DNA of 64,000 nucleotides, from contig CP091278.1 of the NCBI GenBank assembly GCA_021650895.1, forward strand, positions 3,687,659 to 3,751,658, read 5' to 3'. Shown here piece by piece: positions 18,293 to 27,031 of the stretch; within the stretch, counting starts at the first letter, position 1, and the number at the start of each line of letters is the position of its first letter. Below the pieces are notes generated by a model. The model was not told where the DNA came from, searched no databases, and saw only the letters and a program-made list of their open reading frames with translations. A program made the position numbers and the translations under genes. Origin of the DNA: Candidatus Jettenia sp. (GTDB lineage Bacteria; Planctomycetota; Brocadiia; Brocadiales; Brocadiaceae).

Positions 18293-19450
18293 TTATCCTA
18301 TTCTCCTCAAACCTTCAGCTACCCTGATTTTCACGGCATGCCACGTAGGAAAAATTGCTGCTATCAGACTAACCAGAATAGCAGCTCCTATATCAAGGAA
18401 AATGGTATTTATTGATACATGAAATACGGGGAAATAAGCGCCTATTTTAACGCCAAAGATCTTTGCGCTCGGGAATGTAAGAAGAATGCCAAGTGTACAT
18501 CCAACCATGGTGATAAAAAGGGATTCACCAAATATAAGGATTGCTAAATGCCAGCCACCAAATCCAAGTGTCTTCATGATAGCATACTCTCCTATCCGCT
18601 CACGCGCAGTCATGACCATAGTATTTGCTACCACTGCTATGATAATGATAATCACCATAAAAGAGACTAATTGGATTACCGTGACAATAGCCTCAGTCAT
18701 GGAAACGAAACTCAATTGGAAAGCTTTTTCCGTCTCGGTCATAGTTTCTGCAAGAGAATTTTTAAATGTCTTATCTATTGCCTCAGATACTTCGGGTGCC
18801 AAATTAGGATTTGTTATTCCTATTATATAAATACCTACCTGGTCAGCCCGGTTTGGCGTTGTTTTTTTTAAACTTTCATTGAGATAATCCCAATGAAAAA
18901 ACAGTTGCGTTTCGTCAGTGCTTTTTTCAGCCCCGTGGTATATGCCTCGCAAGATGAAATTCCATGTACCCGGGAAGTTGGTTCCTTTCAAGGGAATGGT
19001 ATCGCCGATCTTCCATGAGAATCTTTCTGCCACTTTTCGGCCGGCAATGGCCGCCATTCGATCACGGAGAAATGCGGCTTTTTGGTCTTCATGCAATGTA
19101 TATTCCGGATATAATTCCAGGAATGTTTTTGGATCTATGGCAAAATTCGGTATAAAGTTTTTTTCGGATATGTAGGTGCCATTAAACCATATAGCATAGG
19201 ATACATTCTTTACCCCTGGGATTCCACGGATCTTCTCTTTATAAGATAGAGGAAGAGAAAAGACAAGGGATATGGCGTTTCTCGTGATAAGGCGGGCTGA
19301 AGAGGAGGCTTCCACCCCTGAATACCATGCATTTACAAGGGTTCTCAATATGCCAAATGCCAAAATTGCAATAGTTATACCAAGTATGGTTAGACACGTG
19401 CGCAATTTATGGCGAAACGCATTTCTAAATATAAGTTTAAGCATGTACAT
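18293..19450 (-). CDS. ABC transporter permease, MacB/FtsX type (first permease)
   Basis: It resembles the adjacent permease and probably forms a heterodimer with it. Starting MYMLKLIFRNAFRHKLRT, it has an N-terminal helix, a periplasmic domain, and three C-terminal helices, with TARERIGEYAIMKTLGFGGWHLAIL and the terminal IFPTWHAVKIRVAEGLRRIG. The start overlaps the end of the ATPase gene: ATG at 19450, with AAGGG about 10 bases upstream, or ATG at 19444. A longer frame to 19468 is open, but the short overlap is more usual. Gene order is adaptor, ATPase, permease, permease on the minus strand. Confidence 0.88.
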   Translation of the reverse strand: MYMLKLIFRNAFRHKLRTCLTILGITIAILAFGILRTLVNAWYSGVEASSSARLITRNAISLVFSLPLSYKEKIRGIPGVKNVSYAIWFNGTYISEKNFIPNFAIDPKTFLELYPEYTLHEDQKAAFLRDRMAAIAGRKVAERFSWKIGDTIPLKGTNFPGTWNFILRGIYHGAEKSTDETQLFFHWDYLNESLKKTTPNRADQVGIYIIGITNPNLAPEVSEAIDKTFKNSLAETMTETEKAFQLSFVSMTEAIVTVIQLVSFMVIIIIIAVVANTMVMTARERIGEYAIMKTLGFGGWHLAILIFGESLFITMVGCTLGILLTFPSAKIFGVKIGAYFPVFHVSINTIFLDIGAAILVSLIAAIFPTWHAVKIRVAEGLRRIG

Positions 19451-20129
19451 TAAGGATACCCTTTTCAAGCCTTCTGATTATGTGTGCCTTTTCTGCTGCA
19501 TGAGGATCATGAGTAACCATGATAATTGTTTTACCGAATTCGCGGTTTAAAAGGGCCATAAGCCCTAATATGTCTCCTGCGGATGTTCTGTCAAGGTCAC
19601 CGGTTGGTTCGTCTGCTACCAGTATTGTTGGGTCAGTGACAATAGCGCGGGCTATGGCAACACGCTGCTGCTGGCCCCCGGATAACTGACCAGGATAATG
19701 AGCCATCCGGTCAGCAAGGTTAACCATGTGAAGAGCCGCTTCCACATGTTCTCGTCTTTCTTTTCGGGAAAGCCAGGTTAAAAGGAGGGGCAGTTCCACA
19801 TTCTCGAATGCAGTGAGCACGGGAATGAGATTGTAAAATTGAAAGATAAACCCTACGTTAACAGCGCGCCATCGGGTCAGATCGGTTTCTGTCAATGAGG
19901 TGATATCTATTCCGCCAACATGTATAGTGCCACTGTCAGCCTTATCAATACCTGCAATGAGATTGAGCAGGGTACTCTTACCTGATCCGGAAGGCCCCAT
20001 TAAAGCAAGGAACTCCCCTTCGGGGATGTCAAAATTGATGTTCTCCAAAACGGGTATTATCTCGGATCCACGATGGTAGGATTTTGAGAGATTTCTTATC
20101 TCAACGATTGGCTGTTTTGTGTCTTCCAT
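19437..20129 (-). CDS. ABC transporter ATPase, LolD/MacB type
   Basis: This is the 230-residue ATPase that energises the two downstream permeases. Walker A is GPSGSGKSTLL, the Q-loop FIFQFYNLIPVLTAFENVELPLLL is characteristic of the LolD/MacB class, the signature is LSGGQQQRVAIARA, and Walker B with D-loop is ILVADEPTGDLD. The switch His is in MVTHD. It overlaps the permease start, so translation is probably coupled. MacB proteins usually fuse ATPase and permease; here they are separate, as in LolCDE. It is separated from the adaptor gene by 380 bases containing a repeat. Confidence 0.93.
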   Translation of the reverse strand: MEDTKQPIVEIRNLSKSYHRGSEIIPVLENINFDIPEGEFLALMGPSGSGKSTLLNLIAGIDKADSGTIHVGGIDITSLTETDLTRWRAVNVGFIFQFYNLIPVLTAFENVELPLLLTWLSRKERREHVEAALHMVNLADRMAHYPGQLSGGQQQRVAIARAIVTDPTILVADEPTGDLDRTSAGDILGLMALLNREFGKTIIMVTHDPHAAEKAHIIRRLEKGILNVHA

Positions 20130-20220
20130 GATATTTCCTTTGCTGATTCAATTACTTTGATTAAACGTAATTACACGAAGTTACGTTGAATTGATCGAAT
20201 TGGAGAACATGCAACGTTAA

Positions 20221-20325
20221 CATTACCCACCCCTACCCCTCCCAGGAGGGGACTTTTATACTCCCCTCTTGAGAGGGGGTTGGGGGGTGTGTTTCTTCCC
20301 CTAGGAGGGAGAGGGGTGGGTAATG
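20221..20325. repeat. Inverted repeat with CATTACCCACCCCT ends, copy 1
   Basis: CATTACCCACCCCT at the left and AGGGGTGGGTAATG at the right are perfect inverted repeats. The inside carries further C-rich/G-rich palindromes (CCCCTCTTGAGAGGGG). A related copy occurs at 30893-30970. It lies between the adaptor and ATPase genes of one operon, so it may form a strong structure in that transcript. The rest of the 20130-20511 gap shows nothing else. Confidence 0.65.
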
Positions 20326-20511
20326 GCACTTATATTAGCATAGCTTTATACAATTTTGAGTAATTTACGATGGAACCAAAGTACTTAGTATGGTTACCTA
20401 ATAGCACAAGCTCAAACTCTCTGGTTCAGTTTAAGCGTATGATTCAATCGAGGACACGATTGAGCTGGCTTTCAAAACCAGAGCTTACAATTTTTGAACA
20501 TTGAATGAGCA

Positions 20512-21729
20512 TTATTTCTCTTCAATCTTAATCCTCGATCCATCTTTTAGAGTTTTCGGTGGATTTAGCACTACTTTATCCCCTGGTTTAACTCCATCTA
20601 GTACCTCTACCATATCACCAATCTGAGTACCAGTAGTCAAAGGGACTTTCGTTACATAATTATCTCTTATAAGAAAAGCGAACTTGCTGCTATTGTATGT
20701 TACAACTGTCTCAGTGTTCACTGCAGTTTTTGGTTTTTGTTCTTCTTCTGTAACAGGCCTTTCAAGAAAGGCTACCTTTGCGCTCATTTCGGGAAGGATA
20801 CGTTTATCTTTGTCTAAAAATTTAACCTTTATCATAACGGATGCTTTACTGCGGTCTGCCGTTGGAACAATCATATGTACCTTGCCGCGAAAGCGGGTTT
20901 CCGGAAGGGCATCTAACTGTATTTCGCAGGGTTGATCTACCTTTACTTTTTGTAAATTTGATTCAGAGACATCAGCTTCCACAAGAAGAGAATCCATATC
21001 TGCAATAGTCACAACCGCAGCCTTAGCGTTCGCAGCAGCTCCTAGTGGGGTGATGATATCACCAATATCGGCGTCTTTGGTTAGTACAACAGCATCGAAG
21101 GGTGCACGGATATAGGTGTAGTTTACGGCAACATCGGCGGAATGCAACGCCGCTTTATAAGCATGTATCGACGATTCTGCCGCCGATACTGCCGCCTTTG
21201 CTCTTTTGTAACGTGCTTCTGCAATATCAAATTCAGACTGTGATACAATCCCGTAAGAAAGAAGCTCCTTTTGGCGATTATAATGCAGCAGGGCATCGTT
21301 CATTTCAACCTTTGCCATCTCCAGGTTTGAAACAGCATTATCCAGGTTTGCTTTTGCCTGCTCACGAGCAGCCTTTGCATCCTTACCTTCAAGTCTTGCA
21401 ATTATTTGTCCTTTCTTTACCTGGCTTCCTTCTTCTACCCCAAGCCATTCTATTTGTCCGGTAATCTTAGATGCTACGGAAGCTTTCCGTTGTGCAACGA
21501 CATAGCCACTGGCATTTAATAAGGTAAACATTTGCGAAGGATATACTTTGGAAACGGTTGTTACTTCCACTTCAACAACAGGGTTAAAGATCAATAGATA
21601 AAGAATGAGACCTAGTATGGGAATACCTATAAAAGCCAGTATCTTGAAAAACAATTTTTTCCGTGTGCTGTGATAATACTTTACATTGGATTTATCTATT
21701 TTTAATTTTGACAGGTCTTTATTTATCAT
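20512..21729 (-). CDS. MacA/HlyD-type periplasmic adaptor protein
   Basis: This membrane-fusion protein links an inner-membrane pump to an outer-membrane channel. Its 405 residues include one N-terminal anchor helix (about 29-50, FKILAFIGIPILGLILYLLIF), a biotinyl-lipoyl domain (IEWLGVEEGSQVKKGQIIARLEG), a coiled-coil hairpin (about 115-195), the second lipoyl half (YTYIRAPFDAVVLTKDADIGDIITP), a beta-barrel and a C-terminal membrane-proximal domain (GDMVEVLDGVKPGDKVVLNPP). It is the first gene of the export operon with the ATPase and two permeases. No TolC homologue is in the window. Confidence 0.9.
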   Translation of the reverse strand: MINKDLSKLKIDKSNVKYYHSTRKKLFFKILAFIGIPILGLILYLLIFNPVVEVEVTTVSKVYPSQMFTLLNASGYVVAQRKASVASKITGQIEWLGVEEGSQVKKGQIIARLEGKDAKAAREQAKANLDNAVSNLEMAKVEMNDALLHYNRQKELLSYGIVSQSEFDIAEARYKRAKAAVSAAESSIHAYKAALHSADVAVNYTYIRAPFDAVVLTKDADIGDIITPLGAAANAKAAVVTIADMDSLLVEADVSESNLQKVKVDQPCEIQLDALPETRFRGKVHMIVPTADRSKASVMIKVKFLDKDKRILPEMSAKVAFLERPVTEEEQKPKTAVNTETVVTYNSSKFAFLIRDNYVTKVPLTTGTQIGDMVEVLDGVKPGDKVVLNPPKTLKDGSRIKIEEK

Positions 21730-22622
21730 TCATCTATCCTTAGGAGTTTAAATTTTCTATCTTTGCTTTCCATTTTTAATGAGTCATTTAGCAACTTTTA
21801 TCTCTTATTACAATGTAAGGCAAGGCTTTAGCCCATATGCATCAGGCGAAAATGTATAAACAGTGAAGAATAACAAACCACCCGTAATCCCCCTTACTCC
21901 CCCTTTAGAAACTTGTCCTTACCCACATCTTTAAATACCACAAAGAACACGAAGTACACGAAGAATAGGAGAATTCCAAATCTCAATAAATTCTTTTTAT
22001 GATCGATCCCTTCTTGAGGCAAAGCAACACACCCCTACCTCAATTGTAAAAGCGCAAAATCTTGCTTCTCTACGTTCTTCTCTCTTCGTGTACTTCGTGG
22101 TTTACCTTGCTTCTACCTTCGCTCTCTACCTAACTTGTGGGTAAGGATAAGCTTTAGAAAAGGGGGAAATCCAATCTCCCTTGATCCCCCTTTAAAAAAG
22201 GGGGAAATGGTGAATGTTTTAGAAAAGCGGGAAAAAAAGGAAGTCTCCCTTTAGAAAAGGGAGAAATTCCTCATTCCCTCTTTTCTAAACTTATCCTTCT
22301 TTCCCCCCTTTTTTAAAGGGGGGTTAGGGGGGGATTAGAGGGGAACATGGACACACATTATTCTTTTTCCAGGTAGGATACCTCCTTAATTTTATAGAAT
22401 AATATTCTTAGCTTGATGCATATGTGGCTTTAGCCTTGCTTCTCCGATTGAATATGAGCCTGGAAGTAACAACCCTAAACAGAATGAAAATTTCTCAGTA
22501 TTGAATCAGGCCGGATCATATATTTACTCTTTATTTGAGAATGCTATGTTAATATACAGAAAATTGTATATTTATAAAATATCTTTATGCAGTAGTATAT
22601 CTTACTATATAATTTAGCGTAT
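21730..22622. repeat. Nested inverted repeats in a gene-free region
   Basis: About 900 bases without a gene are built of nested inverted repeats. The outer arms are at 21819-21844 and 22414-22439 (core GCAAGGCT...CATATGCATCA). The next arms are at 21901-21928 and 22136-22166 (CTTGTCCTTACCCACA / TGTGGGTAAGGATAAG). The innermost are at about 21938-21965 and 22084-22101 (ACGAAGTACACGAAG). Between 22160 and 22345 are short G-run/C-run palindromes (CCCCTTT...AAAGGGG). Divergent promoters for the adaptor and mqnB genes should also lie in this gap but are not recognisable. Confidence 0.6.
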
Positions 22623-22731
22623 AGTAATTTTAATTCTGTAGGGGCAACCCTTTCGGGTTGCTGTCCTCTGTCCATGTTCAGATGGAGGGAAGCAAGGCTT
22701 AAAGCCTTGCCCTACATCGACTCCGTTTTTT
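22623..22731 (+). repeat. TGTAGGGGCAACCC palindromic repeat, copy 1
   Basis: AATTTTAATTCTGTAGGGGC and CAACCCTTTCGGGTTG form a left hairpin. GCAAGGCTTAAAGCCTTGC followed by CCTACATCGACTCCGTT forms the right end. A close copy occurs at 25638-25740 and a degraded one at 32418-32478. The repeat lies 50 bases before mqnB. Confidence 0.7.
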
Positions 22732-22781
22732 CATGAGTTGCTGCTAAAGGCAGCCTCAATGTATTTTGGGAATTTTAGATT

Positions 22782-23483
22782 ATGAAAATACTCATCGTTG
22801 CAGCAACCTCCTGTGAGATTAAACCACTCTTATCAGCTCTTGGACAGACGGATGACGAGGAATTTTCAACGAAAACTTTTCAATATCATCAGTTACATTT
22901 AGATGTATTAATTACTGGTGTAGGATTGATGCAAACTGCTTATTTCATGGGAAGGAGGTTTGTTAACCATACCTATGATCTGGCATTAAATTTTGGTATA
23001 GCAGGAAGTTTCAATAAAAACATTTCAATCGGCGAAGTCGCCAATGTAACTGAGGAACAAATTGCTGATTTAGGCGCTGAAGATAACGGGAATTTTTTGG
23101 ATATTATAGAATTAAAATTATTACGTCCTGATCAATTTCCATACAATTCTGGTAAATTAATAAATAAAATCCCTGATTGGGCTCAGGAAATATCCAATTT
23201 GAAGATAAAGGTAAAAGGCATTAGTGTCAATACCGTTCACGATAATCAACAGAGTATCGATAAAATTATTCAGAAATATCAACCTGATCTGGAGAGTATG
23301 GAAGGGGCTGCTTTTTTGTACGCCTGTCTGATCGAAAATATCCCCTGTCTTCAAATCAGAGCTGTTTCTAATTATGTTGAAAACCGAAACAAAGATACCT
23401 GGAATATCCCTTTAGCTATTGAAAATTTGAATAAAACTGCTATGAAAATTATCCACCATATATCCGGTAGCGTACAACTATGA
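22782..23483 (+). CDS. mqnB: Futalosine hydrolase
   Basis: The enzyme removes hypoxanthine from futalosine to give dehypoxanthine futalosine, in the futalosine route to menaquinone. The 233-residue protein has the nucleoside phosphorylase/MTAN-like fold: MKILIVAATSCEIKPLL at the N-terminus, LITGVGLMQTAYFMGR, LALNFGIAGSFN and the substrate motif PDLESMEGAAFLYACL. It overlaps mqnD by 4 bases (ATGA), so the two are coupled. This pairing supports MqnB over other nucleosidases. Genes for the other futalosine-route enzymes are not in the window. Confidence 0.9.
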   Translation: MKILIVAATSCEIKPLLSALGQTDDEEFSTKTFQYHQLHLDVLITGVGLMQTAYFMGRRFVNHTYDLALNFGIAGSFNKNISIGEVANVTEEQIADLGAEDNGNFLDIIELKLLRPDQFPYNSGKLINKIPDWAQEISNLKIKVKGISVNTVHDNQQSIDKIIQKYQPDLESMEGAAFLYACLIENIPCLQIRAVSNYVENRNKDTWNIPLAIENLNKTAMKIIHHISGSVQL

Positions 23484-24313
23484 GACTAACCCTCGGCTTC
23501 TCTCCCTGTCCCAACGATACCTTTATCTTTGATGCTCTGGTGAATAAAAAAATTGATACAGAAGGACTATCTTTTGAACTGACCATTGCGGATGTAGAGA
23601 AGCTCAATAAACTCGCTTTTCAACATTCATTGGATATTACGAAAGTCAGCTATTACGCTTATGCCTGTTTAATGCAAGACTATATAGTATTAGATGCCGG
23701 CAGTGCCTTAGGTAATAATTGTGGTCCATTATTAATCTCGAAACCCGAAAATCAGAACTCAAAAATTGAAGGCCTTACCATTGCTATTCCAGGAAAATAT
23801 ACTACCGCTAATTTTTTGTTAAGCCTGGCATTCCCTGAGGCAATGAACAAAATAGAGATGCTTTTTTCTGATATTGAAAACGCTATTTTACAAAATAATG
23901 TAGATGCAGGCCTGATTATCCATGAGAACCGATTTACGTATCAGGATAAAGGACTGATTAAAATCATTGATTTGGGAGAATACTGGGAAGCCAAAACAGG
24001 ATTGCCTATCCCCTTAGGCGGTATTGTGATAAAAAGAAGCCTACCCTCTGCGATCTCACAAAAAGTGAATCACGTTTTAAGAAAAAGCGTGGAATACGCA
24101 CTCGCAAACCCTGCTTCCTCCCGGGAATATGTTAGGCAATATGCCCAGGAGATGGCTGAAAACGTCAGAAAGCAGCATATTCAATTGTATGTAAACAATT
24201 ACAGTATTAGTTTAGGAAATACTGGCAGGAATGCTGTGAAAACACTCTTCGAATGGGCACAGAAAAATACATTAATAGCGAAAACCATGAAAGATATTTT
24301 CTTATCTTCCTGA
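23480..24313 (+). CDS. mqnD: 1,4-dihydroxy-6-naphthoate synthase
   Basis: It converts cyclic dehypoxanthine futalosine to 1,4-dihydroxy-6-naphthoate in menaquinone synthesis. The 277-residue protein starts MRLTLGFSPCPNDTFIFDALVN, the characteristic MqnD N-terminus. It keeps the periplasmic-binding-protein-like fold with LDAGSALGNNCGPLL and the DAGLIIHENRF motif, whose His is the proposed catalytic base. Length and motifs are normal. The overlapping mqnB upstream shows a two-gene unit. Confidence 0.93.
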   Translation: MRLTLGFSPCPNDTFIFDALVNKKIDTEGLSFELTIADVEKLNKLAFQHSLDITKVSYYAYACLMQDYIVLDAGSALGNNCGPLLISKPENQNSKIEGLTIAIPGKYTTANFLLSLAFPEAMNKIEMLFSDIENAILQNNVDAGLIIHENRFTYQDKGLIKIIDLGEYWEAKTGLPIPLGGIVIKRSLPSAISQKVNHVLRKSVEYALANPASSREYVRQYAQEMAENVRKQHIQLYVNNYSISLGNTGRNAVKTLFEWAQKNTLIAKTMKDIFLSS

Positions 24314-24705
24314 TTACTGTTTCCCTTTGAGATTGTCAAAATAAAACCGTGTCGTGTCACATAGTTGTATTGTCGCATGGGTGTGGCATGGCACATTGGC
24401 AATAGAACAAAGCGGAAAATGCTTCTTATACGCCTCTCTCATAACATTTGACACAACTTCCTCTTACATTAAAGGAATTTCATGAATATGAAGAAATACG
24501 ATATCACAGTATGGGGATTTCATTTCGTGTAATCAATGTGAGAATTCTTTTTGAAAAAACCCTTTATCCCTTTGGTATGAGGCTTGCTTTATTAGCTTTT
24601 AATTTCTGCCATGAAAAAAATAGTAAGATATTTTAATCATTTTCCACATTGCATGCTTCTTTATTCACTGATTAACCTGCACTAACATTTAGAAAGAGGT
24701 TAAAA
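24314..24705. other. Intergenic region after mqnD
   Basis: About 390 bases hold no gene I can support. A 62-codon frame at 24448-24636 lacks a ribosome site and any family resemblance. No terminator with a clear T-run was found. Confidence 0.35.
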
Positions 24706-25503
24706 ATGGATATAGTATTAAAACCAAAGAGTATAACCAAGTTTTTTGCCTTTATTTTTCTTCTCCTCACCTTAGCTCATATCGCCGTGAAGTCTACTTC
24801 ATTTTTTGTGGGAGATCGTCATGTAGTTGGGCTCTTCGATCTGATTAGCCTATTTGACCTTGATAAAGAGAAGAATATTCCCACATTTTGTTCTGCAGCA
24901 GCATTAGTGTTCTGTTCGGCCTTACTTGCTATTATTGCCCTTGCTAAAAAAAAGATGGAGAAAGATTACTTTTGCTGGTTAGGTTTAGCAGTTATTTTCC
25001 TGTTTTTATCCATAGATGAATTTGCCGCCATTCATGAACGTTTTGTCATACCATTACAACATGCGTTGCATACAAGTGGTATCTTTTATTTTGCATGGGT
25101 GATACCATATGGTCTTGCCCTGATTATTTTTTTATTGGCATATACAAGATTTATAATCCATCTTGCAGCGAGAACACGGTTTTTATTTATTATCGCTGGC
25201 TTAATATATATTGCAGGTGCTCTTATTTCTGAACTTGTTAGTGGACGCTACTACGAAGTACATGGTGAGAGTAGTGTAACGTATTTTATTATGATAACTA
25301 TTGAAGAATGTCTTGAGATGACAGGTATTGTAACTTTTATTTATGCGCTTACGTCGTATATAGATTTACAGTTAAAAGATATACAACTGAGGATAACATC
25401 TTCCTCTGCGAATTCACTGTTCCTTAATGGTTCGTTACCATTCATGCGGCAATCCCTATCACTAAAATCAAGTATGGAACCACCTACACAAGCTTCTAAT
25501 TAG
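24706..25503 (+). CDS. Conserved multi-pass membrane protein, function unknown
   Basis: I do not recognise this family. The 265-residue product has about six hydrophobic segments (roughly 12-33, 60-82, 94-110, 125-148, 160-182 and 195-215). Between helices lie acidic, His-containing motifs that look functional: FLSIDEFAAIHERF near residue 104 and MITIEECLEMTGI near 200. AGAGG 9 bases before the ATG supports the start. The last 40 residues are polar. It stands alone between repeats. Confidence 0.6.
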   Translation: MDIVLKPKSITKFFAFIFLLLTLAHIAVKSTSFFVGDRHVVGLFDLISLFDLDKEKNIPTFCSAAALVFCSALLAIIALAKKKMEKDYFCWLGLAVIFLFLSIDEFAAIHERFVIPLQHALHTSGIFYFAWVIPYGLALIIFLLAYTRFIIHLAARTRFLFIIAGLIYIAGALISELVSGRYYEVHGESSVTYFIMITIEECLEMTGIVTFIYALTSYIDLQLKDIQLRITSSSANSLFLNGSLPFMRQSLSLKSSMEPPTQASN

Positions 25504-25637
25504 TTCCTCTGACGCAGCAGGATATTTCACATTGAAAACATAAGAGAAAATTGATTTTGTTAGGTTGAAAGAATTCATAACTATGAGGAGCGATAGATAC
25601 CTTTATGAGCATTATGATATATCTTAGTTTAATGTTT

Positions 25638-25740
25638 AGGAATTTTAATTCCGTAGGACAACCCTTTAGGGTTGCTACCCCGGCGCATATATTCTGGCGG
25701 GGGCGGCAAGGCTAAAGCCTTGCCCTACATCGACTCCGTT
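25638..25740 (+). repeat. TGTAGGGGCAACCC palindromic repeat, copy 2
   Basis: AATTTTAATTCCGTAGG, CAACCCTTTAGGGTTG, GCAAGGCTAAAGCCTTGC and CCTACATCGACTCCGTT follow the same order as at 22623-22731. Hairpin loops differ while stems are kept. The gap 25504-25835 contains this repeat and no gene. Confidence 0.7.
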
Positions 25741-25835
25741 AAATACCGGGTAAGAGAACTATGACCAGGAGTGTTTTTCTTTAGATTATCTATAACCCCT
25801 TGATTTTATTAAGAGACATTACAGGAGGAGATGCT

Positions 25836-26447
25836 ATGGAATATGATTTTTTAGTCAAGACCTATGAAACCGAAAGAATTAAAACACTGAGTGTCTGGAG
25901 TATGTTCAGGGATGAAGATCTTTCTGTACGCCCTTGTCCACATGATAAACGGGGAAGAAATGCGCGGGAACATATGATACATCAATGTATGAGTGAGAAT
26001 ATGTGGTTTTGCAATATGCTTGGAATTGATGTCAGTGCGCCACCTCTGCCGAAACAAGAAACCCGGTTGGAATTTGTCAAACGCTATGCTGAAGATTCTG
26101 GAAAGCGCCTTGCAGCTTTACAAAAAAAGGATAAAGTCTGGTGGGAGGAGGAAACTGCATTTTTTGATGTTAAGCGTTTGCGAACCTGGATCATGACCAG
26201 AAGGATTGCCCATACAGCACATCACAGAGGCCAGCAGACAATGATGCTTCGCATGCTAAAAAGGGAAATTTATAGTACGTATGGTCCATCGGCAGATACC
26301 GGAGGCTTGATGCAATACCATGCGCCAACAATCTATCCTTATCCTACCATAGAAGCCCTTATTGAAAGTGAGATCACAGGCAGGCCCAAAGCTTCGTTAC
26401 CGGGACCCGGTGATAAACCATGCACAGAACGGCCAGATCCTGAATGA
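25836..26447 (+). CDS. DinB-like four-helix metalloprotein
   Basis: It belongs to the DinB/YfiT-like superfamily, whose members are metal-binding four-helix bundles, some acting as thiol transferases. The 203 residues include the expected His ligands in REHMIHQCMSENMWF and in TRRIAHTAHHRGQQTMMLRML. AGGAGGAG at 25823-25830 lies 5 bases before the ATG at 25836, which fixes the start; a TTG-started extension to 25800 is unlikely. The C-terminal 45 residues (TYGPSADTGGLMQYHAPTIYPY) are an extension whose role is unknown. Specific substrate cannot be read from sequence. Confidence 0.75.
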   Translation: MEYDFLVKTYETERIKTLSVWSMFRDEDLSVRPCPHDKRGRNAREHMIHQCMSENMWFCNMLGIDVSAPPLPKQETRLEFVKRYAEDSGKRLAALQKKDKVWWEEETAFFDVKRLRTWIMTRRIAHTAHHRGQQTMMLRMLKREIYSTYGPSADTGGLMQYHAPTIYPYPTIEALIESEITGRPKASLPGPGDKPCTERPDPE

Positions 26448-26524
26448 TGACCGATATGGTTTTTATATCCACGCTATGGAATTTGGTTTACAAAACAACT
26501 CCCGGACAACTTGTTAAGAGACTA

Positions 26525-26947
26525 TTATTGTTTCCGGGTTTCTGGTGTGTAATACGACTGTAGGTAGGCAATGATCTGCTTTGCATCAGCCTCCGGAATA
26601 GGAGCGCCAAACGCATTGATCATCTTGTAAACCTCATTTTTCCATGTAGCTGCTGGGAGAGGAGGTTGCATAGTGATATAAGTAGTACTATGGCAGAATC
26701 GACAGGAGATTTGGGTAGTCTCCTGGCCTTTACCAGAAATTAACGCAGGGGTAGAGAGAGGATATTCTCCCACGCTATATATCGCATCGAGCGAATGCTG
26801 CATCTGATCAGGTTGAGTAATGCTGCCCAGGGTACTTTTGAGATATTGACCGCTATAGACTAAACCGGGAAGTTTGTCTTGCGCTAGAACTGTTTCACCC
26901 AAAAGAAAGAGAAAAAGTCCACCTAAGGTAAATCTTATTTTTTTCAT
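26525..26947 (-). CDS. Monohaem c-type cytochrome, SorB-like sulfite dehydrogenase subunit
   Basis: This is probably the electron-accepting subunit of the adjacent molybdenum enzyme. The 140-residue precursor has a signal peptide (MKKIRFTLGGLFLFLLGETVLAQ) and one haem c motif, CRFCH, near residue 82. The region around it (ALISGKGQETTQISCRFCHSTTYITMQPPLPAATWKNEV) and the later PEADAKQIIAYLQSYY helix resemble SorB. It follows the sorA-like gene by 84 bases on the same strand, so they form an operon. Haem would be reduced by sulfite oxidation in the periplasm; that is inferred from SorAB. Confidence 0.78.
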   Translation of the reverse strand: MKKIRFTLGGLFLFLLGETVLAQDKLPGLVYSGQYLKSTLGSITQPDQMQHSLDAIYSVGEYPLSTPALISGKGQETTQISCRFCHSTTYITMQPPLPAATWKNEVYKMINAFGAPIPEADAKQIIAYLQSYYTPETRKQ

Positions 26948-27031
26948 CGTATGCCTCCTTATGTTCGAGTATAACTAACGATAGTTATAATTATTTATAT
27001 TTCTCCCTATCTTTCCGCCCATCGATATGCT

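Noticed and set aside
24448-24636. 62-codon frame between mqnD and the membrane protein
   Set aside because: No ribosome binding site and no recognisable protein features; more likely chance.
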